Source of the DNA: Marivita lacus
Lineage (GTDB): Bacteria; Pseudomonadota; Alphaproteobacteria; Rhodobacterales; Rhodobacteraceae
Direction of reading: 5' to 3'
Length of the DNA stretch: 64,000 bases
NCBI RefSeq assembly: GCF_014637725.1
Contig: NZ_BMFC01000002.1
Coordinates: forward strand, 248,907-312,906
In this document: positions 18,978 to 28,581 of the stretch, piece by piece
Position numbering within the stretch: the first letter of the stretch is position 1
Layout of the letters: the number at the start of each line of letters is the position of its first letter
Position numbers and translations under genes: made by a program
Notes under the pieces: model-generated
Seen by the model: the letters and a program-made list of their open reading frames with translations, nothing else
Database searches by the model: none
Told to the model about the DNA's origin: nothing

Positions 18978-20195
18978 ATGAGTGGTGTCCTGAATTCGAT
19001 TTTGGCGGTTCTGCTGTCGGCTGTGCTGGCCGGTCCTGCCTTGGCGCAGGACCTTGGAGCCTTGGCGCGTTTTGAAACCGGCACGGTGCAGGACACGCGG
19101 CGCGGGGCAGAGCTGCGGCTCGAGATCAGCCAGGGCGTGCCGTGGCGGCTGTTCACCCTGACCGAGCCCAACCGGCTGGTCATGGATTTCCGCGAGGTCC
19201 AGTGGGGCGATGCCGCCGCCGGTGCCTTTGCCGGGACTGACCGGATCGCAGGTGTGCGGATGGGGGCCTATCGGCCAGGATGGTCGCGGCTGGTGGCCGA
19301 TCTGGCCGAGCCGATGGTGGTGAAAAGCGCAGAGCTTGTGACTGACACGCTGGACGGCGGCGCGACTATCACCGTGCAGCTTGCCAGCGGGGAGCAGACG
19401 GAGTTTGACTTGGTGTCAGGTGCGCCGCGCGATCCGCGCTGGGATTTGCCAGCCCCTGCACAGGTCGCTGCCGTGCCGCCGCGCGATCCGAACCGGGTGC
19501 GGATCGTGCTTGATCCGGGCCATGGTGGCATTGATCCGGGGGCCGAACGCGACGGCATCACCGAGGCGAACCTGATGCTGACCTTCGGGCGCGAATTGCA
19601 GGACGTGCTGCGACGGGCAGGCGGGTTCGACGTGATCCTGACCCGCGATGGCGATTATTTCGTCTCGCTCGAGGCGCGGGTGGCGCTGGCGCGCGATGCG
19701 GGCGCGGACCTCTTCGTGTCGCTCCATGCCGATGCGCTGGCCGAGGGAGAGGCACGCGGCGCGGCCGTCTATGTACTGTCGGACGACGCGTCCGATGCGG
19801 CCTCTGCGGCGCTGGCAGAGCGCCACAACCGCGACGACCTGCTGGCGGGTCTGGACCTGAGCCAGTCCGATGATCGGGTCGCCAATGTGCTGATGAGCCT
19901 TGCGCGGCTGGACAATGCGCCCCGCAGCGAGGCGCTGGCCAAACATATGGTGGACGGCATCCGCAATGCGGTAGGCCGGGTCCACAAACGCCCGCTGCGC
20001 AGCGCCGGATTTTCGGTGCTCAAGGCGGCGGACATTCCGTCCGTGTTGCTGGAGGTGGGGTTCCTGTCCACCGATGAAGACCTGCGCAACCTGAGCGATC
20101 CGATCTGGCGGCAAGGCATGGCGGCAGGCATCCGCGATGGCATCATCGCGTGGCGCGACGAGGATCGCGCGCTTGCGCCGCTCAGGCGGAACTGA
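18978..20195 (+). CDS. amiC: N-acetylmuramoyl-L-alanine amidase (AmiC type)
   Basis: 405 residues. A signal peptide (1-24, ALAQ) leads an AMIN domain (about 28-135) that localises the enzyme on the wall, then an Amidase_3 catalytic domain (about 170-395). Zinc-site motifs are VLDPGHGGIDPG, the following glutamate (TEANL) and VSLHADA, with a final glutamate in VLLEVGFLS. It cleaves stem peptides from peptidoglycan during daughter-cell separation. The PBP1A gene follows 112 bases downstream in the same direction. Confidence 0.95.
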   Translation: MSGVLNSILAVLLSAVLAGPALAQDLGALARFETGTVQDTRRGAELRLEISQGVPWRLFTLTEPNRLVMDFREVQWGDAAAGAFAGTDRIAGVRMGAYRPGWSRLVADLAEPMVVKSAELVTDTLDGGATITVQLASGEQTEFDLVSGAPRDPRWDLPAPAQVAAVPPRDPNRVRIVLDPGHGGIDPGAERDGITEANLMLTFGRELQDVLRRAGGFDVILTRDGDYFVSLEARVALARDAGADLFVSLHADALAEGEARGAAVYVLSDDASDAASAALAERHNRDDLLAGLDLSQSDDRVANVLMSLARLDNAPRSEALAKHMVDGIRNAVGRVHKRPLRSAGFSVLKAADIPSVLLEVGFLSTDEDLRNLSDPIWRQGMAAGIRDGIIAWRDEDRALAPLRRN

Positions 20196-20307
20196 TCCTC
20201 GCCCGTGACCCTGCGTCATAGGCAACTGACTGCCGGTTCGAACGGCAATGTGTTTTGACGAAGTGCCCCTGATTTTGTAGGGGTATGGAACTGTAAAGGG
20301 ACACGCC

Positions 20308-22860
20308 GTGCTCAGATTCATCCTGTCATTCTTCGGAGGCATCTTCACCCTCATCACCATGGGCATGATGATGGTCGCGCTTGGCGTGGGCGGCGTGCTC
20401 TGGATGTACAGCCGCGATCTGCCCAGCCACGAAAGTCTTGCGCAATACACGCCGCCGACCATCAGCCGGATTTATTCGGGCGAGGGACGGATCATCGACG
20501 AATTCGCGCAGGAACGCCGCCTGTTCACACCCGCCAATGAAATTCCCGATCTGGTCAAGCAGGCGTTCATTTCGGCGGAAGACAAGAACTTCTATACCCA
20601 CAGCGGGTATGATCTGCGCGGCATCGGTGCCGCCGCGTTCGACGCGGTCGCGTCGCGCGGGCAGGATGTGCGCGGTGCGTCCACGATCACCCAGCAGGTG
20701 ATGAAGAATTTCCTTCTGTCCGGTGACCGGCAGGTGGAACGCAAGATCAAGGAAATCATCCTTGCCTCGCGGATCGAGGAAACGCTGTCCAAGGAGAAGA
20801 TCCTCGAACTCTACATGAACGAGATTTTCCTCGGCCAGAATTCCTATGGTGTGACGGCTGCGGCACAGACCTATTTCAACAAATCGCTTGTGGAACTGGC
20901 TCCACACGAGGCCGCAACACTTGCGTCGATGCCCAAGGCACCGTCCGATTTCCATCCCGTCCGTCGCAAGGAGCGTCTGCTCGCACGGCGCGACTTCGTG
21001 TTGGAAGAGATGTACGAAAATGGCTACATTGATCGCCAGACGTACGAGACCGAGGTGGCGATGCCGCTTCGCTCGGTCCAGAACGGCGACTATGATCACT
21101 TCCGCGATGCGCTGCCGCCCCGCAACTATTTCACCGATGAAATCCGACGCCAACTGAGCGAGGATTTCGGCGAGGGCGAATTTTTCTCGGGCGGATTCAG
21201 CGTGCGCGCCACGCTCGATCCCGAATTGCAGGTCGAGGCCGAGGTTGCGCTGCAGCGCGCTCTCGAAACCTATGACCGGTCGCAAGGCGTCTGGCGGGGG
21301 ACCGGTCTGACACTCCCGCCAGAGCAGTTGACCGACACCGCAACCTGGCGCGAGGCGCTCTTGTCAATGGATATCGCGCGCGACGTTCAGCTTGAAAGCC
21401 CGTGGTATCCCGCCGTGGTGCTCGAAGTCGGGCAGAATGACGCGCGCATCGGTATCGAAGGGGTCCCGGAGGACGAGGACGGTCACTGGATACCGGCAAG
21501 TGATGTGCAATGGGCGCGCAAACTCAATGCGGACGGATCGCTGGGCCGCAAAGGCGAGGTGGCCGGAGATCTGCTTGCCGTCGGTGACGTCGTGCATGTG
21601 CGCCGCATGACTTCGGACAGCGATGGCAGCTTTATCCGTTGGACGTTGCGGCAGGCGCCAGAGGTGCAGGGCGCGTTCATGGCGATGGACGTGAACACCG
21701 GCCGCGTCATCGCGATGCAGGGCGGATTCAGCTACCAGCATTCGGTGTTCAACCGCGCAACGCAGGCGCAGCGTCAGCCGGGGTCGAGCTTCAAGCCCTT
21801 CGTCTTTGCCGCCGCTCTGGACAGCGGCTATTCGCCCGCCACGATCGTTGTCGACGCGCCGATCGAGATCGACACGCCGCAGGGCGTCTGGCGGCCGCAG
21901 AACGCGTCGAACAAGTTCTATGGCCCGACACCGCTGCGCACCGGGATCGAACAGTCGCGGAACCTCATGACGATCCGCCTTGCGCAGGAAGTCGGCATGG
22001 ATGTGGTCGCGCGTTACGCCGAGAAGTTCGGCGTCTATGACAACATGGGACGCGTTCTGGCCAACTCGCTCGGGGCGGATGAAACCACACTTTACAAGAT
22101 GGTCGCGGCGTATGCGATGTTCGCCAATGGCGGTGAACGGGTCGAACCCACATTGGTCGACCGCGTTCAGGACCGCTATGGGAACACCGTCTACCGCCAC
22201 GACCAGCGCGTCTGCGAGGATTGCACGCTGCCAAACCTGCAACCCGGGCGCGGCCCCACCGTGACCAGCGACCGCGAGCGCGTGATGAATGCCGTCACAG
22301 CCTATCAGCTGACCTCCATGCTGGAAGGCGTGGTCGAACGCGGCACAGCACGCAGTTCGGTCAACCTGCCGGTGCCGACGGCGGGCAAGACCGGCACCAC
22401 CAACGATGCCAAGGATGTCTGGTTTGTGGGCTTCACCTCGAACATCGTCGCGGGCTGCTATATCGGTCATGACCAGCCCCGCAGCCTTGGTCGTGGTGCG
22501 TCGGGTGGCGGCATGTGCGGGCCGGTGTTTAACTCGTTCATGCAAAAAGCCGTGGCGAAATACGGTGGCACCGCATTCCGTCCGCCCGAAAACTGCCAGT
22601 TCATCAAGATCGACCGAAACACGGGCGCGCGCCTGTCGGATGATGCTAGCGGCGACAACGTCGTGGCCGAGTGTTTCCGCGAAGGCGAAGAGCCGATCTT
22701 CGGCATCCAGTTCGACGGCGGCTTTGCAATGGGTTCGAATTTCGAACTCTACAGCTCAAGCGACCAACCCTCCAAGCAGGTCACCACCTCCAGCGGGGGT
22801 ACCGCTATCGTCGGGCCCAAAGCGTCCTTCGGCACGCTCAGCTCGGGTGGGCTTTACTGA
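20308..22860 (+). CDS. mrcA: Penicillin-binding protein 1A
   Basis: 850 residues. A bifunctional peptidoglycan glycosyltransferase/transpeptidase. It has a membrane anchor (about 5-30), a GT51 domain with E91 (SAEDKNFYTHSGYD) and RGASTITQQVMKNF, an OB-like insert (about 340-450), and a transpeptidase with SxxK at S493 (QPGSSFKPF), SRN (EQSRNLM) and KTG at 694-696 (AGKTGTTNDAKD). The start is GTG 20308 after AAAGGGA. Together with the amidase just upstream this forms a wall synthesis/turnover pair. Confidence 0.97.
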   Translation: MLRFILSFFGGIFTLITMGMMMVALGVGGVLWMYSRDLPSHESLAQYTPPTISRIYSGEGRIIDEFAQERRLFTPANEIPDLVKQAFISAEDKNFYTHSGYDLRGIGAAAFDAVASRGQDVRGASTITQQVMKNFLLSGDRQVERKIKEIILASRIEETLSKEKILELYMNEIFLGQNSYGVTAAAQTYFNKSLVELAPHEAATLASMPKAPSDFHPVRRKERLLARRDFVLEEMYENGYIDRQTYETEVAMPLRSVQNGDYDHFRDALPPRNYFTDEIRRQLSEDFGEGEFFSGGFSVRATLDPELQVEAEVALQRALETYDRSQGVWRGTGLTLPPEQLTDTATWREALLSMDIARDVQLESPWYPAVVLEVGQNDARIGIEGVPEDEDGHWIPASDVQWARKLNADGSLGRKGEVAGDLLAVGDVVHVRRMTSDSDGSFIRWTLRQAPEVQGAFMAMDVNTGRVIAMQGGFSYQHSVFNRATQAQRQPGSSFKPFVFAAALDSGYSPATIVVDAPIEIDTPQGVWRPQNASNKFYGPTPLRTGIEQSRNLMTIRLAQEVGMDVVARYAEKFGVYDNMGRVLANSLGADETTLYKMVAAYAMFANGGERVEPTLVDRVQDRYGNTVYRHDQRVCEDCTLPNLQPGRGPTVTSDRERVMNAVTAYQLTSMLEGVVERGTARSSVNLPVPTAGKTGTTNDAKDVWFVGFTSNIVAGCYIGHDQPRSLGRGASGGGMCGPVFNSFMQKAVAKYGGTAFRPPENCQFIKIDRNTGARLSDDASGDNVVAECFREGEEPIFGIQFDGGFAMGSNFELYSSSDQPSKQVTTSSGGTAIVGPKASFGTLSSGGLY

Positions 22861-22958
22861 CCATCACGCCCGTTTCGCACCGGTTGCGCCGCCTTGAAGG
22901 GGCGGCGTGGCTGGTCTATCACCACGTCTGACCAAGGCCCGAGCATACAGGACCGCCA

Positions 22959-24083
22959 ATGCGCGCAGAAATCCAGAACACCGTTGAGCAGATCGAGAAA
23001 TCCCTCAAGCTGCTGGCCCAGAGATTGAATTGGGACACCGCCCAGCACCGGCTGGAGGAATTCAACGCGCGTGTCGAGGACCCGAACCTGTGGGACGATC
23101 CCGCCGCCGCCCAGAAGCTGATGCGCGACCGGCAATTGCTGGTGGACGCGATCGAAACCTACAGCTCGATCAAGCAGGACCTCAGCGACAATGTCGAGAT
23201 GATCGAACTGGGCGAGATGGAGGGCGACAAGGAAGTCATCACCGACGCCGAAACCGCGATCAAGGCACTGGCCGAGAAGGCCGCCAAGAAAGAACTCGAG
23301 GCGCTGCTGGACGAAGAGGCCGACGGCAACGACACGTTCCTTGAAATCAACTCCGGGGCAGGTGGCACCGAAAGCTGCGACTGGGCCAACATGCTGGCGC
23401 GGATGTATGTCCGCTGGGCTGAACAGCACGGCTACGAGGTCGAGCTGCAATCGGAAACGCCGGGTGAAGAGGCGGGGATCAAGTCCGCCGCCTACAAGAT
23501 CTCCGGCCCCAATGCCTATGGCTGGCTGAAATCGGAATCGGGCGTGCACCGGCTTGTGCGGATCTCGCCCTTCGACAGTGCCGCCAAGCGTCACACCTCG
23601 TTCTGTTCGGTCTGGGTCTACCCGGTGGTCGACGACAATATCGAAATCGAAGTGAACCCGTCCGAAATCCGCATCGACACCTACCGGTCCTCCGGTGCCG
23701 GCGGTCAGCACGTCAACACCACCGACTCGGCGGTGCGGATCACGCACATGCCCACAGGGATCGTCGTGACCAGTTCGGAAAAGTCGCAGCACCAGAACCG
23801 CGACATCGCGATGAAGGCGCTGAAATCGCGGCTCTACCAGATGGAACTGGACCGCCGGAATGCGGCGATCAACGCCGCGCACGAGGCCAAGGGCGATGCG
23901 GGCTGGGGCAATCAGATCCGGTCTTACGTCCTGCAACCCTACCAGATGGTCAAGGATCTGCGCACCGGGCACGAGACCTCGGACACCAAGGGGGTGCTGG
24001 ATGGCGATCTCGATCCGTTCATGGCGGCGACACTGGCGATGAACGTGTCCGGCAAATCCCGCGCCGACGCCCGCGCCGATTAA
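22959..24083 (+). CDS. prfB: Peptide chain release factor 2
   Basis: 374 residues. It terminates translation at UGA and UAA. The SPF stop-codon tripeptide (VRISPFDS) and the catalytic GGQ loop ([18 protein letters not shown]) are present. The frame is continuous from ATG 22959, so there is no programmed +1 frameshift of the enterobacterial kind; its absence is common in alphaproteobacteria. A clear terminator follows the stop. Confidence 0.98.
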   Translation: MRAEIQNTVEQIEKSLKLLAQRLNWDTAQHRLEEFNARVEDPNLWDDPAAAQKLMRDRQLLVDAIETYSSIKQDLSDNVEMIELGEMEGDKEVITDAETAIKALAEKAAKKELEALLDEEADGNDTFLEINSGAGGTESCDWANMLARMYVRWAEQHGYEVELQSETPGEEAGIKSAAYKISGPNAYGWLKSESGVHRLVRISPFDSAAKRHTSFCSVWVYPVVDDNIEIEVNPSEIRIDTYRSSGAGGQHVNTTDSAVRITHMPTGIVVTSSEKSQHQNRDIAMKALKSRLYQMELDRRNAAINAAHEAKGDAGWGNQIRSYVLQPYQMVKDLRTGHETSDTKGVLDGDLDPFMAATLAMNVSGKSRADARAD

Positions 24084-24089
24084 GGCACG

Positions 24090-24115
24090 CGGCCTGCCAA
24101 AATGCAGGCCGTTTT
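24090..24115 (+). terminator. Rho-independent terminator after prfB
   Basis: CGGCCTGC pairs with GCAGGCCG (8 bp) around CAAAAT, then TTTT. It begins 6 bases after the stop codon. Confidence 0.85.
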
Positions 24116-24152
24116 CCGTTGACGGAAAACCGGCGATGCGTCGACGCATCGC
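24111..24152. repeat. Two adjacent palindromes, one a perfect 20-mer
   Basis: GTTTTCCGT-TG-ACGGAAAAC (24111-24130, 9-bp arms) is followed two bases later by GCGATGCGTCGACGCATCGC (24133-24152), a perfect uninterrupted 20-base palindrome. They lie between the prfB terminator and the DUF2189 gene. An uninterrupted palindrome is poor as an RNA hairpin and better suited to a dimeric protein site. Confidence 0.7.
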
Positions 24153-24242
24153 GGCCTCTGACTCGGCGCAACGAATATGTTGCCAAACCGTCTGTCAGCC
24201 GCTTTCATGCAAAACTGTGAATATCAATCCGCGGAGGATGGC

Positions 24243-25034
24243 ATGCGGGATACCCCTGAACTTGGCGTGCCGGATCTTGAGCCGGTGACGGTGGATACGC
24301 TGCGCACTGCTTTGCGGCGGGGCTGGCGCGACCTGACCCGCGCGCCGGGCTACGCGCTGTTCTTCGCCGGGGTCTACGTGCTGGCCGGGTGGGGGATTTC
24401 GGCGGTCACGCTCTGGACCGGGACAACCTACTGGCTCGTGCTGGCTGCGATCGGGTTTCCGCTGATCGGACCTTTCGCCGCCGTGGGCTTCTACGAAGTC
24501 AGCCGCAGGTTGGAGAGCGGCGATCCGATGGTCGCCTCCGAGATTCTGGGCGTGGTGCTGCACCAGTCGCGCCGCCAGTTGCCGTCGATCTGCGTCATCA
24601 TCATCATGGTGTTCCTGTTCTGGTTCTTTCTGGCGCACATGATCTTTGCCCTGTTCCTCGGCCTCAGTACGATGACCAATGTGTCAAGTTCGCTCGATGT
24701 CTACCTCTCCGCCAATGGGTTGATGATGCTGACCGTGGGCACAATCGTCGGGGCTCTGTTTGCCATCCTGCTGTTCAACATCACGGTGATCGCGCTGCCG
24801 CTGCTCCTGGACCGCGAGGTGGATTTCGTGACCGCGATGATCACCTCGTTCCAATATGTCATGGCCTATCCGGTGCTGATGCTGGGCTGGGGCGCGTTCA
24901 TCGCGCTTGTGACATTTCTGGCGCTTGTGCCGGGATTCCTGGGATTGTTCATCGCCTTGCCGGTCTTGGGACACGCGACATGGCACCTGTATGACCAGTT
25001 GCGGCAACCACCCATGACAGCCGATCCCGCCTGA
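24243..25034 (+). CDS. DUF2189 integral membrane protein
   Basis: 263 residues. A short cytoplasmic N-terminus ([32 protein letters not shown]) precedes six probable transmembrane segments spanning about residues 43-250. The sequence matches the DUF2189 family, whose function is not established. The start at 24243 has GGAGG five bases upstream; an earlier in-frame ATG at 24177 would add a non-conserved stretch. It converges with the small gene of the Rieske cluster, 13 bases away. Confidence 0.85.
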   Translation: MRDTPELGVPDLEPVTVDTLRTALRRGWRDLTRAPGYALFFAGVYVLAGWGISAVTLWTGTTYWLVLAAIGFPLIGPFAAVGFYEVSRRLESGDPMVASEILGVVLHQSRRQLPSICVIIIMVFLFWFFLAHMIFALFLGLSTMTNVSSSLDVYLSANGLMMLTVGTIVGALFAILLFNITVIALPLLLDREVDFVTAMITSFQYVMAYPVLMLGWGAFIALVTFLALVPGFLGLFIALPVLGHATWHLYDQLRQPPMTADPA

Positions 25035-25047
25035 TTGCATCGCCGGG

Positions 25048-25281
25048 TCAGAGATCGGGTGGGGCAGGGATGTCGCGCCCCAATCGGACCAGCGCGTCCT
25101 TCAGGAACGACGCGCGATCATCGCCCGCTTCCAGCGCGAAGACATAGGCATGGGTCAGGAAGAACCCGGTCGCCTGTTCGTCCTGCGCGGTCTCTGCCGC
25201 CTCATGATACAGACGGATCAGGGCACTTGTGTCGCCCCGTGCATGTGCATCAAGCAAGGCCTGATCCAGCGGATTGGTCAT
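25048..25281 (-). CDS. Small helical protein coupled to the Rieske oxygenase
   Basis: 77 residues, MTNPLDQALLDAHARGD to RLGRDIPAPPDL, largely alpha-helical, without signal or membrane segment. The pattern of small residues (DTSALIRLYHEAAETA ... FFLTHAYVFALEAGD) suggests a single TPR-like helical hairpin. Its ATG overlaps the oxygenase stop by four bases (ATGA), so its production is tied to that enzyme. A chaperone or accessory role is an inference. I do not recognise a family. Confidence 0.7.
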   Translation of the reverse strand: MTNPLDQALLDAHARGDTSALIRLYHEAAETAQDEQATGFFLTHAYVFALEAGDDRASFLKDALVRLGRDIPAPPDL

Positions 25282-26426
25282 GCTGGCGAACGATGCCGCG
25301 CGATCCGGCCCGCCGCCCATTTGTGAAAGCAATGCGTCGGCCCGTCCATCGCCGGAGAAAACCGCCCGCCATCAAAGCCCGGCGCACGGCGTCCGAGCTG
25401 CATGCCTTCGACGACAAAAATGTCTTCTTCGAAGACCAGTTTCCATTGTTCTGCATTTCGCGCACGCAGGTCTGCGTCGCTGTCCGGCGTGGCATAGTAC
25501 AGATGTACGTATTCTTCGGTCCGGTTCGGACCATCAGGGCGCAAGATGATCGCAAAGGCGTGGTCGCGGTGCACCCCCAGCAGAACGTTGGGGTAGATCG
25601 CAAGATATTCCGCCCCGGCGTCCCATTTCGGATCAAGCCCCGCAAAATCCGGAAACACCGCGCCGGTCTCTCCGGTCAGTTGCCGATAGACCAGCGTGCC
25701 CTGTCCCGAAGTCACGCCGTCCTGTTCGATGTTGTAGTGATCCTCCAGCCGCGAATAGCTGTTCAGGCCGGGATGCACCCAGGGCAAGTGATAGCTTTCG
25801 CAGTAATTCTCGACTGCCAGTTTCCAGTTGCTCTCGACCGTCAGGGTAAAGCGGCTGTCGTCGCCGCCGTGATACATGGGCTGTTCGAAATCCGCCCAGC
25901 GGGCGATCACGTCCGCCATCGCGTCTTCGAAGGGTGGGGCGGTGCCCGACAGGTTGATCCAGACCACGTCGCGCCAGACATGGCTGCGCGTTTCGATCAG
26001 GCCCAGCGATGGTCGGTCGATGTCCTTGTGCGTGTTGAAACCCGGACCCCCGACATGCGGCGTCGCCACAAGTTGGCCCTGCGTGCTGTAGCACCAGGAA
26101 TGATAGGGGCACCGGATCGCGCCTTCGATCCTGCGCGGCGCATCGACAAGGATCATGCCGCGATGACGACAGATGTTCTGGAACACGCGCACCACGTCAT
26201 CGCGCCCCCGGATGAGCAGCAGCGGAATGTCCAGAAAGGTGATCGGCACCGCGTCACCGATCTCGGCCACATCCGAGGCCACGGCAAGCCCGGCCCAGCC
26301 CGACCCGAACAGCGCGTCACGCTCTTCTGCAAAGAACTGCGGGTCGGTGTAATGCGCGTTGGGCAGTCCTCGCGCCTGCGCCGTCGGTTTCTGCACGTCA
26401 GCCAGCCAGGGATCAAGTGCCGTCAT
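25278..26426 (-). CDS. Rieske non-heme iron oxygenase alpha subunit
   Basis: 382 residues. The N-terminal Rieske [2Fe-2S] centre is C86-x-H88 and C106-x2-H109 (CRHRG; CPYHSW). The catalytic domain has mononuclear-iron ligands H213 and H218 in NYCESYHLPWVHP, with an aspartate near the end in EEDIFVVEG. The bridging residue between the centres is glutamate (E210), not the usual aspartate; this is the pattern of the quaternary-ammonium branch such as CntA/YeaW and GbcA. A methylated amine or betaine substrate is therefore plausible but unproven. No ferredoxin or reductase gene is adjacent. An HTH regulator is encoded just upstream. Confidence 0.9.
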   Translation of the reverse strand: MTALDPWLADVQKPTAQARGLPNAHYTDPQFFAEERDALFGSGWAGLAVASDVAEIGDAVPITFLDIPLLLIRGRDDVVRVFQNICRHRGMILVDAPRRIEGAIRCPYHSWCYSTQGQLVATPHVGGPGFNTHKDIDRPSLGLIETRSHVWRDVVWINLSGTAPPFEDAMADVIARWADFEQPMYHGGDDSRFTLTVESNWKLAVENYCESYHLPWVHPGLNSYSRLEDHYNIEQDGVTSGQGTLVYRQLTGETGAVFPDFAGLDPKWDAGAEYLAIYPNVLLGVHRDHAFAIILRPDGPNRTEEYVHLYYATPDSDADLRARNAEQWKLVFEEDIFVVEGMQLGRRAPGFDGGRFSPAMDGPTHCFHKWAAGRIARHRSPA

Positions 26427-26528
26427 CGCAACCTCCAGACCATCGGGGTGTCTGCGATGCTGGGCGTGCGGCTCTGCACGGTCGCGTCAGATTGCGACAT
26501 CCGCTGTCGCCTCCTGCCGATCCGCGGC

Positions 26529-27323
26529 CTAGAAGAACGGCGCGTCGATCCGCAACTGGTTGCGTTCGTAAGGCATAAGGTCGTCGGCCCGACACAGCCC
26601 CGCGCCGCGCGCAACCGCGCGCACGCGTGATCCGTCCTGCCCGAGATACTGGTAGACCAACCGCGTGATGCGCGATCCGGCGATGTTCTCGCGGACCGTG
26701 CGCGCGGTGTAGCCGACCCAGTAATCGTTCCGGAAAGATGGCACCTGCGTGAGAAAGTTGAACGAGGTCGTCAGCGTGTTGCGCCGACTGACCAGCCCGG
26801 CGACACCGCCCTCCTGCGCCAGAAGCACGCCGCGGAATTCCCGGCTGATCGCATCGTCGGGCAGCCCTTGTTGCATCATCACCTGCTTTGTTTCGTAGCC
26901 ACGCAGAAAGGTTGCGCCGTCAACCCGATAGACATACACCAAACCTTGTACGAACATCGTGTCATCGAGGAAACTGCGTCGTACGAACTTGTAGAAGCCG
27001 GCGGGAAAGAAAGTGTCCTGCAATTGTGCCACGCCTCCCGAAAGAAACTCGCTTATTTCGGGATGGCTCAGTAACGATTTCGATCCCAAACCGATGTCAG
27101 ACAGGGGCTCCAGAATGATCCGGGCATCCACTTTGAAATATTGGCAGATCCGAAACAGCACATCCGGTCGTGGGAAGCTTTCGCCCGACAGGTACCTGTT
27201 GAACTGTGTTCGGTTGATCCCGAGATCGCGGCACAGGGCCGAGATCGAGTCGGTCGATTTGGTCAATGCGCGGAGGTTGGCCCCAAGAGTGTTGCGCAAT
27301 TCGGAGGGGCTGGGGCGTGTCAC
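26529..27323 (-). CDS. XRE-type helix-turn-helix regulator
   Basis: 264 residues. The N-terminal HTH (about 12-68; SISALCRDLGINRTQFNRYLSGESFPRPDVLFRI) is followed by a ~190-residue domain I cannot name, with RNTLTTSFNFLTQVPSFRNDYWVGYTARTVREN in the middle, perhaps a ligand-sensing part. It lies 102 bases upstream of the Rieske gene in the same direction and could control that gene and itself. The ATG at 27323 precedes the conserved helices by a normal distance. Confidence 0.85.
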   Translation of the reverse strand: MTRPSPSELRNTLGANLRALTKSTDSISALCRDLGINRTQFNRYLSGESFPRPDVLFRICQYFKVDARIILEPLSDIGLGSKSLLSHPEISEFLSGGVAQLQDTFFPAGFYKFVRRSFLDDTMFVQGLVYVYRVDGATFLRGYETKQVMMQQGLPDDAISREFRGVLLAQEGGVAGLVSRRNTLTTSFNFLTQVPSFRNDYWVGYTARTVRENIAGSRITRLVYQYLGQDGSRVRAVARGAGLCRADDLMPYERNQLRIDAPFF

Positions 27324-27593
27324 GTCGAAATGCTTTCAGATCCAGAAAACGTCTAAATGCCAGTCACCTTGTTAACAAATTCACACGTAACACACAAAGG
27401 CTGGCAACGGGTCCGGGCTGTCTTTCGAAGTGCAATCCGGTCATATGTGATGCTAACCAGTATCAATGGTGACGCGAGACCGCGTCAGGGTCAATCACCG
27501 CTGACACAAATTTTTGATGCCCGACGCAGAGTTCGGGATGTCCTGACGTGAAAAAAATTAACACAGTGGACGCCTAAGATGGGGAACCTTACT

Positions 27594-27959
27594 ATGAAAC
27601 CGCAGAATATGTTTGGTGTTGTGCTGTGGTCAGACGCAGCCGCGCAAAAAGCTGTGATCTGGTGCGAAGACCAAGGCGAACTTGCATTCTACACGCCGGC
27701 AGACGGGAGCATCCATGATGCGCCGGTGCTGGATGCAGGTGATCTCATCCGATTTGATGTGATTGTCGAGGAGAACGTCCGCACAGCGCGCAATCCACAG
27801 GTGCTCATGCCGTCGCATTCGCCTGATCTGCCGGGCAAGCTCCGTGCGGGAACCCGGGAGACTGCCAACAAGGCAGCACCGCGCGAGTCCCAGAAGGTTG
27901 TGCACCTTGCGCAGTATTTCGACATGGACACGCCCGTCAAAATCGCCTGTTCGGGGTAA
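27594..27959 (+). CDS. Conserved-looking small protein with cold-shock-like N-terminus
   Basis: 121 residues. The opening FGVVLWSDAAAQKAVIWCEDQGELAFY recalls the first strands of a cold-shock/OB domain (G-V-V-L-W ... A-V-I-W-C) but lacks the aromatic RNP motifs, so it is not a canonical Csp. The rest is polar and basic. The ATG at 27594 follows GGGGA at a usable distance; an in-frame ATG at 27579 is less well placed. It is divergent from the HTH regulator. Function is unknown. Confidence 0.6.
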   Translation: MKPQNMFGVVLWSDAAAQKAVIWCEDQGELAFYTPADGSIHDAPVLDAGDLIRFDVIVEENVRTARNPQVLMPSHSPDLPGKLRAGTRETANKAAPRESQKVVHLAQYFDMDTPVKIACSG

Positions 27960-27973
27960 GTTCGGACCAATAT

Positions 27974-28003
27974 CCTGTCGGGGAGCAGTCCCTCCCCGAC
28001 AGG
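27974..28003. terminator. Hairpin between convergent genes
   Basis: CCTGTCGGGGA pairs with TCCCCGACAGG (11 bp) around an 8-base loop. It is midway between the stops of the 121-residue gene and ilvN. No T run follows on either strand, so it may act as a bidirectional processing or termination hairpin. Confidence 0.55.
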
Positions 28004-28017
28004 GACGCCATAAGCGC

Positions 28018-28578
28018 TCAGGCGCCGCGTGACAACGCGGCAACGCCTGTGCGGGCCACTTCTACAAGGCCAAGCGGGCGCATGAGATCGACAAAGGCGT
28101 CGACCTTTTCGGGTGTGCCGGTGATCTGGAACACGAAGCTGTGCAGCGTGCTGTCCACGACCTGGGCCCGGAAGATGTCGGCAAGGCGCAGCGCCTCGAC
28201 GCGCTTGTCGCCTGTTCCCTCGACCTTGATCAGCGCAAGCTCTCGTTCGACCGACGCCCCTTCGACAGTAAGATCGTGCACCTCGTGGACCGGCACGATC
28301 CGGCCCAGTTGTGCCTTGATCTGTTCGATCACCTGGGGTGTTCCGGTGGTCACGATGGTGATGCGGCTGGTGTGGCCCTCGTGATCCACTTCGGCGACGG
28401 TCAGGCTGTCGATGTTGTAGCCGCGCCCGGAAAACAGCCCGATCACGCGGGCCAGCACACCGGGTTCGTTCGCCACAAGAACCGCGAGAGTGTGGGTTTC
28501 CTGCACGTCGGAGAAATTCGACCGCAGGTTATACGCGGAATGCTTGGTCGAGCCTTTTTTGATGTTCAGCGGAGACAT
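28018..28578 (-). CDS. ilvN: Acetolactate synthase small (regulatory) subunit
   Basis: 186 residues, the length of the IlvH/IlvN class. An N-terminal ACT domain (about 25-100; THTLAVLVANEPGVLARVIGLFSGRGYNIDSL) gives valine feedback inhibition, and a C-terminal ACT-like domain contacts the catalytic subunit. It follows ilvB in the same direction with a 115-base gap that contains a copy of the dispersed hairpin repeat ending directly at its ribosome-site region (GAAGAAG). Confidence 0.97.
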   Translation of the reverse strand: MSPLNIKKGSTKHSAYNLRSNFSDVQETHTLAVLVANEPGVLARVIGLFSGRGYNIDSLTVAEVDHEGHTSRITIVTTGTPQVIEQIKAQLGRIVPVHEVHDLTVEGASVERELALIKVEGTGDKRVEALRLADIFRAQVVDSTLHSFVFQITGTPEKVDAFVDLMRPLGLVEVARTGVAALSRGA

Positions 28579-28581
28579 GAT

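Noticed and set aside
22959-23100. Programmed +1 frameshift in prfB
   Set aside because: The frame is continuous from the ATG; no in-frame UGA with slippery site is present.
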